A stretch of DNA of 64,000 bases from Nilaparvata lugens (GCF_014356525.2 NC_052509.1:36390001-36454000), one strand, 5' to 3'. Shown: positions 1 through 10,350, counted from the stretch's first letter. Notes: generated by a model from the sequence alone, not told the origin. Numbers and translations are program-made.

Positions 1-610
1 ACCGTGGTAGAGGTCCAACCAGGTATGTGCTAACCGTCTCCTAGGGGTGCATTACCTTCCTCTGACGGTTCATTCTCCCATATGAAGCATGCTGCTCCAC
101 CTTATGACGCAAACATTTTTCACAATGACCTATGTACCCAGCCACATCCACATGTCACCCTGGCCAGTAATACTGCCGCTCAATCAGAGAATACATCTTA
201 TATACTCCTTGATGTCCAGCGGACGGTGCATCATGGTTCAGCTGGAGTATCTCTTCCCAGTTATCCTGTGGAACACACAATTTCCAGCTGTCGCCATCTG
301 CACTGTTAGGCGACTGCTGCCATGACCATATCAGGCGATATAGTGCCCTGTCTCTCTCCTCATAATCCGGATATTTGGCTGGGTACTGAAGAGGAATCTC
401 TTCATCTTCTTTGTCCATCTGTCATCACGCATGACATCAGCCGTAACTGCCACTGGGTTGCCTGCCTACATGGAGTCTTCTCCAACCCCAGGCTGTTGCG
501 GCACTCTTGATAAGGTGTCTGGTACTACATGTAATTTACCCCGCAGATATTTAATCACAAGGTTCTATCGCTGCATTTTGAGAATCCATATCGCCAACCT
601 ACTTGTTGGA
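1..610 (-). pseudogene. Gypsy-type integrase fragment
   Basis: Relic of a Ty3/Gypsy pol gene, cut by the window edge. On the minus strand an open stretch (418 to 155) ends with the zinc-binding integrase N-terminus: the motif H-x-x-x-x-GHQG followed by QYYWPG. Continuing toward position 1 in other frames come the paired cysteines of the HHCC finger and residues typical of the finger-to-catalytic linker, interrupted by frameshifts and stops. Upstream (418-610) the frame is broken. It is non-functional. It is unrelated to the Gypsy element at 2286-10184, which lies on the other strand and has a different integrase sequence. The family assignment is firm; the exact right boundary is a guess. Confidence 0.75.
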
Positions 611-858
611 TTGTAAGGTCTTTCGGACCTTACAAGACAAATCTCCTTCAAAGACAAATCGCGTTTGACTATTTCAGTAGTTCCAGGACCCACAACTTTC
701 ACAGTAGTATGTTATTGCAGATTCTGTGCTCCAATCACAGAGCAGTATTTAAATTAGGGGGCGGATCCTAAGCCCCCAAGGGGGCTCCAAACCCCGCCCA
801 AATCCCCCCGGATTTATCTTATAGCTTCATATCTTATAGCTTTGAAGCTTGATGTTTA
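611..858. other. Non-coding spacer with small hairpin
   Basis: No gene is seen. It contains a short perfect hairpin (8-bp stem, about 614-634) and a C-rich stretch at 755-812. This is the likely junction between the Gypsy relic and the Polinton-like remnant. Confidence 0.4.
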
Positions 859-1218
859 TTACTTTTTCATACAATTACGCTCGGCTAGATCAAATAATGC
901 TTCCCAGAGCTCATTAACATCAGTTATTGTCATAACTGGACATTCACAACTACAACCATAATGGAAATGACCATAACCATCAATCAAAATATCTAGTAAA
1001 TCATATATTTCAGATAATATAGAGAATCTTGAATTGTTTGTATTTACATTGTTTGAATTTTGATTGATATGCTTAACCTCCTTACTGTCAGTGTCATTAA
1101 CTAAACAGTACTTTGAATATCTTACACTATTCAACAGTTTATTAAATTCATCAAATGTTATACCCATTAGGAGCCTTGATAGCTTTTTGAAATTTGAATA
1201 ACTAAAGCATTGACTCAT
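859..1218 (-). CDS. Polinton-associated protein, unknown function (copy 1)
   Basis: An open 119-residue frame starting at an ATG at 1218. I do not know the function. It is clearly homologous to the protein at 40764-41105 inside the Polinton derivative: both share F-K-K-L-[ST]-R-L-L-M near the N-terminus, FSILSEI followed by a leucine-rich stretch, a histidine-cysteine motif (H-x-H-Y-x-C) and a C-terminal E-L-W-x-x-L-[FY]-D-[IL]-A. The spacing of His and Cys could bind a metal, but that is inference. Copy 1 has an Asn-rich insertion (residues 56-66) that copy 2 lacks. A TATA-like sequence (about 1304-1316) and a TCAGT-type initiator (about 1275-1287) lie about 60-90 bp upstream on the same strand. 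Conservation of an open frame between divergent copies argues that this is a real gene. Confidence 0.6.
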   Translation of the reverse strand: MSQCFSYSNFKKLSRLLMGITFDEFNKLLNSVRYSKYCLVNDTDSKEVKHINQNSNNVNTNNSRFSILSEIYDLLDILIDGYGHFHYGCSCECPVMTITDVNELWEALFDLAERNCMKK

Positions 1219-1274
1219 AATTCATAGGTTATGTATGTACTTACACCTTTTGTAGTTAATTCTGGCTGAACTCA

Positions 1275-1316
1275 GCAAAGACTGAGTAAAATACAGCTTA
1301 CTCCCTTTTATATATG
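1275..1316 (-). promoter_or_regulatory. TATA box plus initiator-like element
   Basis: Read on the minus strand, TATATAAAAGGG (1316-1304) is followed about 29 bases later by ACTCAGTC, matching the usual arthropod TATA-to-initiator spacing. It is placed to drive the 119-residue minus-strand gene ending at 859. Assigned from sequence pattern only. Confidence 0.4.
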
Positions 1317-1680
1317 CTTTTCTTTCTACCTGACTGTAGGATGGAAATGAATATGAATATAATTCGATAGTATATAATTAATTCGAATATTCACTTTATC
1401 CATGCAGTAAAAAGCGCAGGCATTGAAGTTTTGAAGTGCTTCATCTCCATCTCTAGCTGAATATTGATAGATTATCTATAGTAGACTAAATATTCACTAA
1501 ATATCTAGACTAATATAGAAATATCAATTGTTAACATTTAACTATGAGACAGACCTACATCACTGAGTTTCATTAATTCCAAATAAATTAAAACAATCCA
1601 GTTTAAGTTAGTTTTGAGTTCTTACTATTGCATTTTCAAGTGAATTAAAGATGGTTTATCCTCTCTATGTTGACATCTCA
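1317..1680. other. AT-rich spacer
   Basis: No supported gene. AT-rich intergenic DNA between two small minus-strand genes of the presumed Polinton remnant. Confidence 0.4.
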
Positions 1681-1872
1681 TTACATACTGTTAAAATCAT
1701 CCAAAGTTGCTGCATTCAATGTTGATAAATACTTCTCAGGTAGATAAACATCATAAAACGAATATGCACCGCTCTTCTTATTAATTTCATATAGTCTCAT
1801 TACAATCCTAACTCCACACTTTGTTTGTGCTAATCTCGCTTTTTGTATCAGATATTTTAAATCAGGTTTCAA
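1681..1872 (-). CDS. Small protein, possibly Polinton-encoded
   Basis: A 63-residue minus-strand frame with the pattern Y-L-I-x-K-A-R-x-x-x-T-K-C-G at the N-terminus and DVYLPEKYL near the C-terminus. From memory this pattern (a strand, T-K-x-G, then a VxLPxRY box) recurs in small proteins found next to Polinton-like genes in insects, and could be a small OB-like nucleic-acid binding fold; both statements are recollection and inference. The neighbour at 859-1218 has a homologue inside the Polinton at 40-45 kb, which supports the context. The gene ends at a stop at 1681, and the frame is open from the ATG at 1872. Confidence 0.4.
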   Translation of the reverse strand: MKPDLKYLIQKARLAQTKCGVRIVMRLYEINKKSGAYSFYDVYLPEKYLSTLNAATLDDFNSM

Positions 1873-2068
1873 TCATATATTTGAACAATTGGAATATCTT
1901 TGTATGATGTTTGGTTGAACTTTGCCAAATCAAAAGATAGAGTGTCTTGCATGATAGAAAACACGTTCACACACGCAAACTGTTGAATATAGAATGAATA
2001 TCAATTTCAAGTTACTGAATTCATTCCCACAATACTCTTCCCCACTACTTCAACTACAAAGACCTGCA
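1873..2068. other. Spacer up to assembly gap
   Basis: AT-rich sequence without a supported gene, ending at the run of Ns. Any continuation of the Polinton remnant is hidden by the gap. Confidence 0.4.
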
Positions 2069-2168
2069 NNNNNNNNNNNNNNNNNNNNNNNNNNNNNNNN
2101 NNNNNNNNNNNNNNNNNNNNNNNNNNNNNNNNNNNNNNNNNNNNNNNNNNNNNNNNNNNNNNNNNNNN
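2069..2168. other. Assembly gap of 100 N
   Basis: Exactly 100 Ns, the conventional placeholder for a scaffold gap of unknown size. Linkage of the sequence to its left with the rest of the window depends on scaffolding. Confidence 0.98.
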
Positions 2169-2285
2169 AATGTAAGTTTTGAGTGTTTTTAATCTATCCA
2201 TGTCATGTGTATCCTGTTTATATTTATATTATAAAACTTTATATATATATATATAATATAAAAATGATATAAACTAATATTATAG

Positions 2286-2452
2286 AATTATATAAACTTC
2301 AACAATTGATGTGCTGACTACTATTTTTGTCAGTACCACTTAGTGTCACTCTCAGCACACTCATTCAGTTAGTCTACTCCAGCCACTTGATGTGTTAACA
2401 TGTATTTTCGCAAATAAAAATCTTTTTAAAAACTGATTTTAATGAATTTGAA
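2286..2452 (+). repeat. 5' LTR
   Basis: About 165 bp, matched by 10023-10184. Shared landmarks are AATTGATGTGCTGACTAC, CTCCAGCCACTTGATG and a terminal stretch CTTTTTAAAAACTGA. It starts near AATTAT and ends with AATT just before the primer-binding site. The ends are approximate by a few bases. Confidence 0.8.
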
Positions 2453-2458
2453 CATATT

Positions 2459-2476
2459 TGGCGCCCAAACAGGGAC
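2459..2476 (+). promoter_or_regulatory. Primer-binding site, tRNA-Lys type
   Basis: TGGCGCCCAAACAGGGAC directly follows the 5' LTR. It is complementary to the 3' end of a lysine tRNA including CCA, and differs by one base from the well-known tRNA-Lys3 site TGGCGCCCGAACAGGGAC. It primes minus-strand DNA synthesis. Confidence 0.85.
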
Positions 2477-2833
2477 CCTGAAGAGTTTTTCGTGAAAATT
2501 GTGCTGTCATTTAACCGCCAGTCATATTGATCAATTATCAATCACAAGTGATCACGTAAAATTCAAAAGTCAGGGTCGCAACTGATAGAACCATCATTGA
2601 GACCATCAAGTGGAAGAGTGACTCATCAACATCAACAACCAACACCCCATCCTGGGGAAGAAAGGCAAGAAGGATAGCAGACCAGACCATAAACTTCTTA
2701 TCAATATTACTGGCCGAAGTTAAGATCGTACCTGGCTCTGGCTGCAGCTGTATCCAACTCCACAGTTCAAGGTAACACATCTTCTACATCTACAATCAGT
2801 GACAGTTATAGTGAAGATAACAGTGAAAGCACA
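2477..2833 (+). other. Leader of Gypsy element
   Basis: Untranslated leader between the primer site and gag. No ORF worth calling; the minus-strand frame here is a shadow. Confidence 0.6.
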
Positions 2834-4132
2834 ATGGATAACCCCCTTATTTCAAGACCAATTGCGAAACATCACCTACACATAATACCTGAATATACAG
2901 GAAACGCAATAGAACTACTCAGCTTTCTTGAAGTTGTCAAAGAATTGAAAAATGACTATTGTAATAATCATATCGTGGAAGCAGCAGACAATCATTGGAT
3001 TCTCCTTCACTATTGTAAAAACAAATAAGATGGACCTGCTAGAGATGTAATCCTCAACAGAACAGAAGATGACCTCTCAAATTTGATTGATGTTTTGAAA
3101 AACAACTTTGCCGATAATAGGACAGTAGAAGAATTAACTATGGAACTGCTTGCTATGAAATCACACCAAAAAGAACACCCTATCCAATTCATAAATGGAC
3201 TGCAACAAAAAAGAACCGTGATTATCTCAAGACACAAACTCGTTGCACTAACTGGTCCAATTATTGAAACTATCTCATCTCAGTTGGATAAACAAATTGT
3301 AATGATTTTAGTCGAAGGAATCAACCACCAGCTTGGAGCTCACCTTCAAACGCTAGGAATCGAAGACCTCAGTGATGCAAGACAGGCTATTATCAATAAG
3401 AGTAGTGCTTATTTTAAACATTTAGGATTTACAACTTATCAAACTTCCAGTAAATCTGAAGGAAAACAAATCAATTTCAATCAGAGAAATTTTTCTCAAC
3501 CTCAAAATCATTTCAGAGAAATTTTTCTCAACTTCAAAATCATTTCAATCTGTGAAATTTCTCTCAGCCTCAGAATAATTTCAACAGAAATATAAAGAAA
3601 ATAATTGAAAATCTCAGTACCCTTTTTTAAAAATATTTTATCACGACATGTTTCGGTCAATTATGCCATTTTCAAGTGGTTGATCACTTGAAAATGGCAT
3701 AATTGACCGAAACATGTTGTGATAAAATATTTTTAAAAAAGGGTACTGAGATTTTCAATTATTTTCTTTATATTTATATTACAAGTAGCCCTATACAGGA
3801 AAGAGATAAATTTCAACAGACTACAATATATATTTCAAAGTAGATTTTGTAATGGACAAAGTTTCCAAAATCACAACTTCAATCGTGATCCAAATGCAAA
3901 CTTCAATAATAACAACCAAAATTTGAATCAAAAATCAAACGATGTGAGCATGAGAACAGTTTCCAACTTTCAAAAGTTTCCAGTTCACAATATTGAATTT
4001 TCTGAGAATGATTTTTCCGAATTTGAAAGCATGGATGCTAGAATGAGTTCTATGGAAAATGCTGTAAGTGACCTTTGCGAGAAAATGAATCATTTTTCAG
4101 AAGTAGGCTCAAACAACAATCCAAAAAGGTAG
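2834..4132 (+). pseudogene. gag: Gypsy gag, broken
   Basis: Capsid-type Gag of the element, read in pieces: 2834-3028, 3083-3595 and 3923-4132. The first piece ends at a stop within a stretch that otherwise continues into the second, whose content (residues about 1-115, a helical region with a QFI-NGL box) is typical of insect Gypsy Gag capsid domains. The C-terminal part is Asn/Gln/Phe-rich with no recognisable zinc knuckle, as in many errantivirus-like Gags. A 187-bp hairpin element (3589-3775) interrupts the frame between the second and third pieces. The protein would have formed the particle shell; it cannot now be made intact. Confidence 0.75.
3589..3775. mobile_element. Near-perfect hairpin insertion in gag
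   Basis: A palindrome with ~90-bp arms and a 6-base loop (about 3679-3684): the sequence from AAATATAAAGAAAATAATTG is repeated inverted up to position 3775 with only a few mismatches. It contains the box TGTTTCGGTCAATTATGCC, resembling the box GGTTTCGGTTATTACACC in the inverted-repeat element at 15764-16340. It looks like a small foldback/MITE-type element. It interrupts gag. No target duplication was recognised. Confidence 0.7.
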
Positions 4133-4623
4133 TATTAGATTTGAATACGATCTCTCTTGATTTGCCTCATATTCATTACAATGATTCACGAATTTTGATC
4201 GATACAGGTAGTAAATATATTTTCATTAAACCTCAAATGGTTTCTCCTCAGACAAAAATAATTGAATGTGATTATAAAATTCATACACTCACTGGTGAAT
4301 CTAATGGGAAAGGTTGTGTAAATATTAATGTTAAGAATATGCTTGGTGTTGATAAAGATGAAAAATTTTATGTGTATGATTTTAATAATCATGATGTTCT
4401 TTTTGGAAAGCAAACATTGCAAGGGTTGAAAGCAAAAATTGATTTGGAGACCAATTGTCTCATAACAAATGATTGCATGATACCACTGTTAGGAATGAAT
4501 CATATTGAAATCAACAAGGGTTGGAATGAATTGAAAATCAAAACTAATGTTTGCACACCATCAGATAAGCTATGTGTTGTTAGTATTAAGGAATTGCAGT
4601 TGTATAATAGTGATATATTGTAA
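4075..4623 (+). pseudogene. pol (PR): Gypsy aspartic protease
   Basis: A 182-residue open frame overlapping the end of gag by 58 bases in another frame, an arrangement typical of frameshifted gag-pol. The catalytic triad ILIDTGSKYIF lies near residue 41, followed by a retropepsin-like beta-rich stretch ending in VLFGKQTLQGL, equivalent to the flap-to-C-terminal LLG region. It would cleave Gag and Gag-Pol. The active-site sequence is intact, but the stop at 4623 separates it from RT, so the polyprotein is truncated. Confidence 0.8.
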
Positions 4624-4682
4624 CTGATATTGATAGGAATGGTTTTATTGAGATTGAATATTTTTCTGATTGTGACAAAACG

Positions 4683-5651
4683 TTGAGTATCGAAACAGTT
4701 TCTGTAGTAGAATGTGAATTGTACATGGGTGAAATGATCGATAATCCCCTCTCCATTGACGAAATCACTTCTTTATCGAGAACTGAGCATATGAACTCAG
4801 AAGAGAAAGAATGCATTATTAGTACTCTTATGAAATATCCCGAATTAATAAAATTCGAAGGTGATATATTAACTGCTACTAACTTGCTCAAGCATAAAAT
4901 AGTGACTACAGACGAAGAACCTGTTTATTCAAAAAACTAACACTATCCTATCTCATTTAGGCAGGATATTAGTAATGAAATAAACAAGTTACTCGAACAA
5001 AAGATAATAAGACCGTCTAATTCTCCGTATGGGAGAACCCTTATGGGTTGTGCCGAAGAAACCTGATGCTTCAGGAAAACGCAAAGTTTGTCTTGTAGTA
5101 GATTATCAGAAATTGAACAACAAAACTAAAGATGATAGATTTCCTATCCCGAATATTGAAGACTTGTTTTCAAAAATCGGTCGAGCAATGTACTTTTCGG
5201 CTATTGACCTTGTTTCAGGATTCATCAAATTGAAATGGAACCCGAATCAATACCAAAAACAGCTTTTAGTACTGAGAATGGTCATTATGAGTTTCTCAGA
5301 ATGCCATTTAGGTTGAAAAATGGTCCGCCTCAATTTCAAAGGACAATGAGCTTGATATTTTGTGATTTACCAAATGTTCTTGTATATCGTGATATTATTA
5401 TTTTTAGTGATAGCTTACAAGATCACATGAAACACCTGAACATTGTATTCAAACGATTGAAAACTTATCAACTAAAAATACAATTGGACAAGACCGAATT
5501 CTTTAAGAAAGAACTTCTATTTCTAGGTCACATAGTTTCGGAAAAAGGCATTCAGCCTAATCCTGAAAAAGTAAATGCAATAAAAGATTCTCCCGTTCCA
5601 CAAACTACTAAACAAATAAAACAATTTTTAGGTTTGGCAGGATACTACTGA
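4683..5651 (+). pseudogene. pol (RT): Gypsy reverse transcriptase, inactive
   Basis: Spread over three frames. 4683-4940 is the linker upstream of RT; 5029-5316 holds WVVPKKPD, K-V-C-L-V-V-D-Y and FSAIDLVSGF (palm motif A, catalytic Asp present); 5235-5651 holds the palm motif B region (FLRMPFRLKNGPPQFQ) and the thumb with FLGHIVSEKGI and FLGLAGYY. The catalytic Y-x-D-D box reads V-Y-R-D-I-I-I-F-S, so one of the two essential aspartates is lost. Together with the stop at 4938-4940 and the frameshift near 5290, the enzyme is dead. The family assignment (Ty3/Gypsy RT) is certain. Confidence 0.9.
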
Positions 5652-5654
5652 AAA

Positions 5655-6497
5655 ATGATAAAAGGATTCACTAAAATAGCTCAACATTCAACTAACACAT
5701 TGAGAAAAACATCCACTATAAACCCAAAAGATCCTAAATTCATTGAAGCTGTCAATTTTCTGAAAGAAGCAATTACTAACGCACCAATATTGCAGTTACC
5801 TAAATTGAATGATCCATATATTTTGACAACAGATGCATCCCATCTAAGCTTAGGGGCGGTCCTTAGTCAAATGACTGACAATAAAAATCTCCCAATTTCA
5901 TTCGCTTCTAGAACACTCAATCCTGCTGAACAAAATTTTTCTACTATTGAAAAAGAAATGTTGGCAATAACTTCGGCAGTGAAACATTTCAGGCCATATT
6001 TGTATGGAAGAAAATTCACCCTGAGAACAGATCACAAGCCACTCCAATGGCTTCATTCTCTAAAAGAACCAAATGCTAAATTAATGAGATGGAAATTGTT
6101 AATGGAAGAGTATGATTACACCATAGAATTCATAAAAGGTCGCTCAAATTGTGTTGCTGATTGTCTCTCATGGCCTTTCAATGTAAATATGATGGAGAGT
6201 AGTGATGAATTTACAGGTTTTGACGATTCAGAATTGTTCCCAGGCTTTCCCACGGGAAATAATGTGAACAATGTCAACGACAATGCCAATAACAATGATG
6301 AGTACGATGACATTGATATCAATGATCTGCTAAGATTCCATAACAATGCAGCTCCTCGGTCGGTGAATGAAAGTGTATTGGATGATTTTGATGAACAATT
6401 AGGTAACAATTCGATAGTTAATGCAAATGACTCACTAATGACACAACATTCTCAAGAAAGTTCAGATGATAGAATTAGGTATAATGGACGAAAATAG
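5655..6497 (+). pseudogene. pol (RH): Gypsy RNase H and tether
   Basis: Follows RT after an in-frame stop at 5649-5651. RNase H carries YILTTDASHLSLGAVLSQ (first catalytic Asp), TIEKEMLAI (Glu) and LRTDHKPLQWL (Asp), all in the expected order and spacing. The 'tether' end reads YTIEFIKGRSNCVADCLS; the canonical NVVADALSR-type ending is recognisable. A long acidic Asn-rich tail (about residues 180-280) follows, a linker of low complexity. It would degrade the RNA strand during reverse transcription. Confidence 0.9.
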
Positions 6498-6539
6498 TAT
6501 CATAAACACTGAAGCAAACCAAATAGTTATTTCACGAGG

Positions 6540-7800
6540 TAAAGGAAAACCCTAATTCAAAAAGATCCCTAATAAAAACAGAATAATTTTCAAATACAGA
6601 GACGCACGTGACATTGGAAACAACGTAAAAGAAATACGAGAGTATTGGAAACCTGATACTGTGTATGGTATAGTATTTTCAAATAAGAGTCCATTGTTTG
6701 AAGCTCTGAAAACAGAAATTCTAAGTTCAATGACTAATGAAATTGTCAAAATAGTTCCCAACATAAAATTCCGAATCTACAAAAGAATAAATGCCGACAT
6801 AACTGATATAGATGAACAAACAATGATAATAGCTCGATGTCATGAAGACAAAAACTTCCACAGAGGAATTAACGAGAATTATAAACAAAAACGTAAAAAC
6901 TACTATTGGCCTGCAATGCACAAAGACGTAACCGAATTTGTAAATGAATGTGAAATCTGTTTGAAAACCAAGTATGAAAGAAACCCAATTAAAACTAAAT
7001 TTAAAGTAACTCCCACACCTACTAAACCTTTCGAAAAACTTCAGATTGACTCTTTCACGTTGAATAATATTAAAATCCTCACAATTTTCAATTCGTTTTC
7101 TAAAAGACTTTCCGCCTACACATTGAAATCATCCAACAGTATCGAAATAATAAAAAATCTAAACAACTATCTTTCAGTTTCCCAAATTCCAAAATGCATT
7201 CGAACCGATAACAGATTAGAATTCAACAATCCACTATACAAACAACTCACTGAAATGAATGGTATTGAAACCTACCTCACCACACCTTATCATCCCCAAT
7301 CTCAAGGACTAATAGAAAGAACACACTACACAATTATTGGAATTCTACAAGGACTCGAAATTAAATTCCCAAAATATAGTGTCGAACAAAAACTTCGATT
7401 AGCTTTGTGAACCTATAACAATTCGATAAAAGATCAATTCAACTTAAGTCCAAATGAACTAACTTTCCGAATTCAGAATTATTTACCAAAAAATCAAGAT
7501 CAGGATAATCCTGCAGTAATCACTGAAGAACTTGCTAATCAATACTTCAGAGAAATACAAGCGTTGAATGATGCCGTTTACAAGAAAATAATTGAGGAAA
7601 AAGAAAAACGAACAGAAAAATGTAACAAAAATAGAGAGGAACCACCTGAAATACCAGATAGGATATTCATCAAAAACCCGAAATTTCACAAAAATGTTCC
7701 AAGGTATAGCACAGCTACTAAGGAAGGTGATAGGTTTAAACTGAAAAGAAATGTAATCAAAGTCCACCCTAACAGATGGAAAGGCCTCGTAAAAAAGTAA
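6540..7800 (+). pseudogene. pol (IN): Gypsy integrase, broken
   Basis: Open from about 6661 to 7410, then continued in the same frame after a stop to 7800. The HHCC finger is seen as CHEDKNFHRGI...YYWPAMH...CEICLKTK. The DDE core is present: Asp in QIDSFT, Asp in RTDNRLEF (the usual SDNG box is altered to TDNR) and Glu in GLIERTH. The stop at 7408-7410 truncates the core before its last helices. The remaining segment (7411-7800) has the Lys-rich C-terminal domain with VPRYST and HPNRWKG. It would insert the cDNA into the genome. Confidence 0.88.
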
Positions 7801-7812
7801 AAGATAATCTAA

Positions 7813-9920
7813 TTGTTGCAGATGAAGGCAATGACCATCCTTCTGTTGTTCCTGATCCCAGCAACGTTGACATACAGACTGACAGACTTGACAAAGACAG
7901 CAGGAATAATTCCGATTGAAATAGGACAATCTATTAACGACACATACAAAGTTATCCTTTTTACTAATGTGACTGACCTTAAAATACAATCTTTGAAATT
8001 ACAGACTCATATTAATAATCTGCAAGTCGCTTACATATCCTCTGACTTTATTAAATCCTTGAAGAAAATTTCACTCAACCAATATTTTAAATTAGAAATG
8101 ATTTCTGAAAATAAAAATAAAAAGGTTGAACGTGGACTAATGAATGGATTAGGAAACGCCATATCATGGTTGACAGGACTTATGACTGCTGACGACAAAG
8201 AACACCTCGACAAAGTTATTGATAAAATAGAAAATAATGAATTACATCTTGTTAAAAATGGAAAACATAATTTTGAAATGAACCAAGAGTTAATTAAGAA
8301 ATTCAATTTCGATGTTGAGCATATTAATTCAAATAATAAAGCATTAGAAAATATTACTAATGAAACTGCCAATATTGTCGAAAATATGCAAGCTGTTGAC
8401 TCAATTACTTTGACTATACAATTGTTGGATGATGAAATAAATGATGTTGTTAACTTGTTGATGTATTGCAAAGAAGGGAAACTTCATCCATCAATTTTGA
8501 GCTTTGATGATTTTCGTAGGTTAATTAATTATAAGAATTATTCATTAGCTAGTAGAGATTCCAGTATTTTATGGGAAATTAGTAATAGCACTTGTATTGT
8601 ATCGAAATCTGTTATAACTTACATTATCCAGCTACCGAAATTAAACGATTTATTTGAAGAATATGACCTTCTGTCTTATCCTGTTGAAATGGAATCAAAT
8701 GTTCACACCATGAAAATAAAAGAAAAATCGATATCTGTGTCTCAAAACAAAAAGCTTTGGAAACTTACCAATTGTCAAATATTCTCTTCTATTTCTTTTT
8801 GTACTTCAGGAGAAATTATACATGATAACTGTATTTTGTCTGTAGTAAATAATAAGGATTTGGATAGTTGTGTAAGAATAGGAATAATTAATGATAGATC
8901 ATTCATGAATTTTGACATGACAACGTCTTATAAATTAGTTTGCCGGATGACACTTCAAGAAACTGCGTTACGTTCCCACGTTATGCGCTCACAATGAGAG
9001 CGAGTGAGAGCGTTCGTTTTGGTTCACGGTCGTCTGGAAAGAGCACGAATAGGAGCAGTGGCGAGCAGCCCGAAGGCATTCACCTGGAGAGAGAGTGAAA
9101 CGGAGCAGTCAACCTGCGCAGGCGCCGCAAGCAATCTTCTGCGGCTGCGCCTGCTTAGGTGAATGAGTGAATAGGCTATGTTGTAGTAAATAATCACAAT
9201 AATGCATAATCACATAATCATGCATAAGTGAATAGGTTATGTTGTAGTAATCACAATGTTGTGGTTCAGTGCGAGATTCTTTGTATAAATTGATGTTTTA
9301 AATATAATTCTTTGTATAAATAAATGTTTCAAATTGTTACTATTATTTCATCCTTCTTCCTACTATACAAATGAATATTCACATTAAAATTATTTTACCA
9401 CTCAAAGTCGTTGTCATGTAAAACTTTCGCCCATATACCGACTTTACAGGCAACCAAGCAATTTTTTCGAAAATTGTAATTGTATTTTAGGATATAAGTT
9501 TGATCAAATTAATATCAATAATGGCAATATAAATACTCCTTCATCTTTCCTTATCACCTGGATATCGATGATAAAATGACAGATGTAAAATTACCATTCA
9601 CTTCAGTTACCTAGTTAATTAAAAAATTAAGTCATGTACCGAAAAAAATTCATAATAAACTTATCGATTTGAAAGATGTTAGTGAACTTGATGATATTGA
9701 TCCTAGAGATTTTGATTTTATAAATTTTGAAGATTCTTTCATCCTTAAGACACGCAACATTGTAACTTTTGTTTTAAGTACATTTATACTTCTTGTAATT
9801 TTGATAATCGTTTATTACAAATTTAAGAAGCCAACCAGTGTACTAAATTACCGAATTGATACACAAGTACCAATAACATCAACCCCTACCATAAGCTATA
9901 TTGTACCACCTAGAAATTAG
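7813..9920 (+). pseudogene. env: Gypsy envelope glycoprotein, interrupted
   Basis: Third ORF of the element, beginning immediately after pol. A hydrophobic signal peptide covers residues about 4-20. Near residue 105-120 a basic stretch is followed by RGLMNGLGNAISWLTG, the position and flavour of the cleavage site and fusion peptide of errantivirus Env / baculovirus F-like proteins; a long heptad-rich helix follows. The frame stays open to 8997, where it runs into a foreign insert. Env-like sequence resumes after about 9345 with stops, and the C-terminal anchor lies at 9669-9920: one strongly hydrophobic segment (9756-9811) followed by a basic cytoplasmic tail. It would mediate membrane fusion if whole; it is not. 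Confidence 0.8.
8955..9345. mobile_element. Unidentified insert in env
   Basis: GC-richer DNA foreign to env, with a strong hairpin (about 9115-9155, arms built on GCAGGCGC), an outer inverted pair CATTCACCT...AGGTGAATG, two direct copies of GTGAATAGGYTATGTTGTAGTA (about 9168 and 9231), and an AATAAA-containing end. It could be a SINE or a solo LTR; neither family is recognised. The borders are inferred from where env-like coding stops and resumes. Confidence 0.5.
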
Positions 9921-10009
9921 ATCTAAGTTAGTAAACTTTAATTTGTAACTTTATTTTAATTTTTGTAATTTTTGAGTGTCCCAAATTAATTTTTTGGGAC
10001 GAAAAAATC

Positions 10010-10022
10010 TAAAGAAGGGAGG
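10010..10022 (+). promoter_or_regulatory. Polypurine tract
   Basis: AAAGAAGGGAGG directly abuts the 3' LTR, as required for plus-strand priming. Confidence 0.75.
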
Positions 10023-10184
10023 AATTATGTAAACTTAAACAATTGATGTGCTGACTACTATTTTTGTCAGTACGCTTAGTGTTGCTCTCAGCTGGCTCAT
10101 TTAGTCAGTCTACTCCAGCCACTTGATGTGTTAACATGTATTTTTCGCAAATAAAATTTCTTTTTAAAAACTGAGTTTTAATTT
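10023..10184 (+). repeat. 3' LTR
   Basis: Partner of the LTR at 2286-2452; starts AATTATGTAAACTTAAAC and ends near TTTTAATTT. It differs from the 5' copy at scattered positions, for example a shorter GTACGCTT in place of GTACCACTT. Confidence 0.8.
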
Positions 10185-10310
10185 GAGTTTTAATTAAAAC
10201 TCAGTTTTTAAAAAGAAATTTTATTTGCGAAAAATACATATATATATATATGATATATATATATACATATATACATATATATATATATATATTATATAAT
10301 AATATATATA

Positions 10311-10350
<40 letters not shown>

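Larger units (their letters stand above)
2286..10184 (+). mobile_element. Env-bearing Gypsy LTR retrotransposon, inactive
   Basis: A near full-length element: short LTR, primer-binding site, gag, pol (protease, RT, RNase H, integrase), env, polypurine tract, second LTR. Gene order and the third ORF place it with the errantivirus-like branch of Ty3/Gypsy. Every gene carries stops or frameshifts and the RT active site is altered, so it cannot be autonomous. The two LTRs differ by substitutions and small indels, so the insertion is old. It also hosts two later insertions (3589-3775 and about 8955-9345). No clear target duplication is visible, partly because AT-rich repeats and an inverted LTR fragment disturb both flanks. 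Confidence 0.9.
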
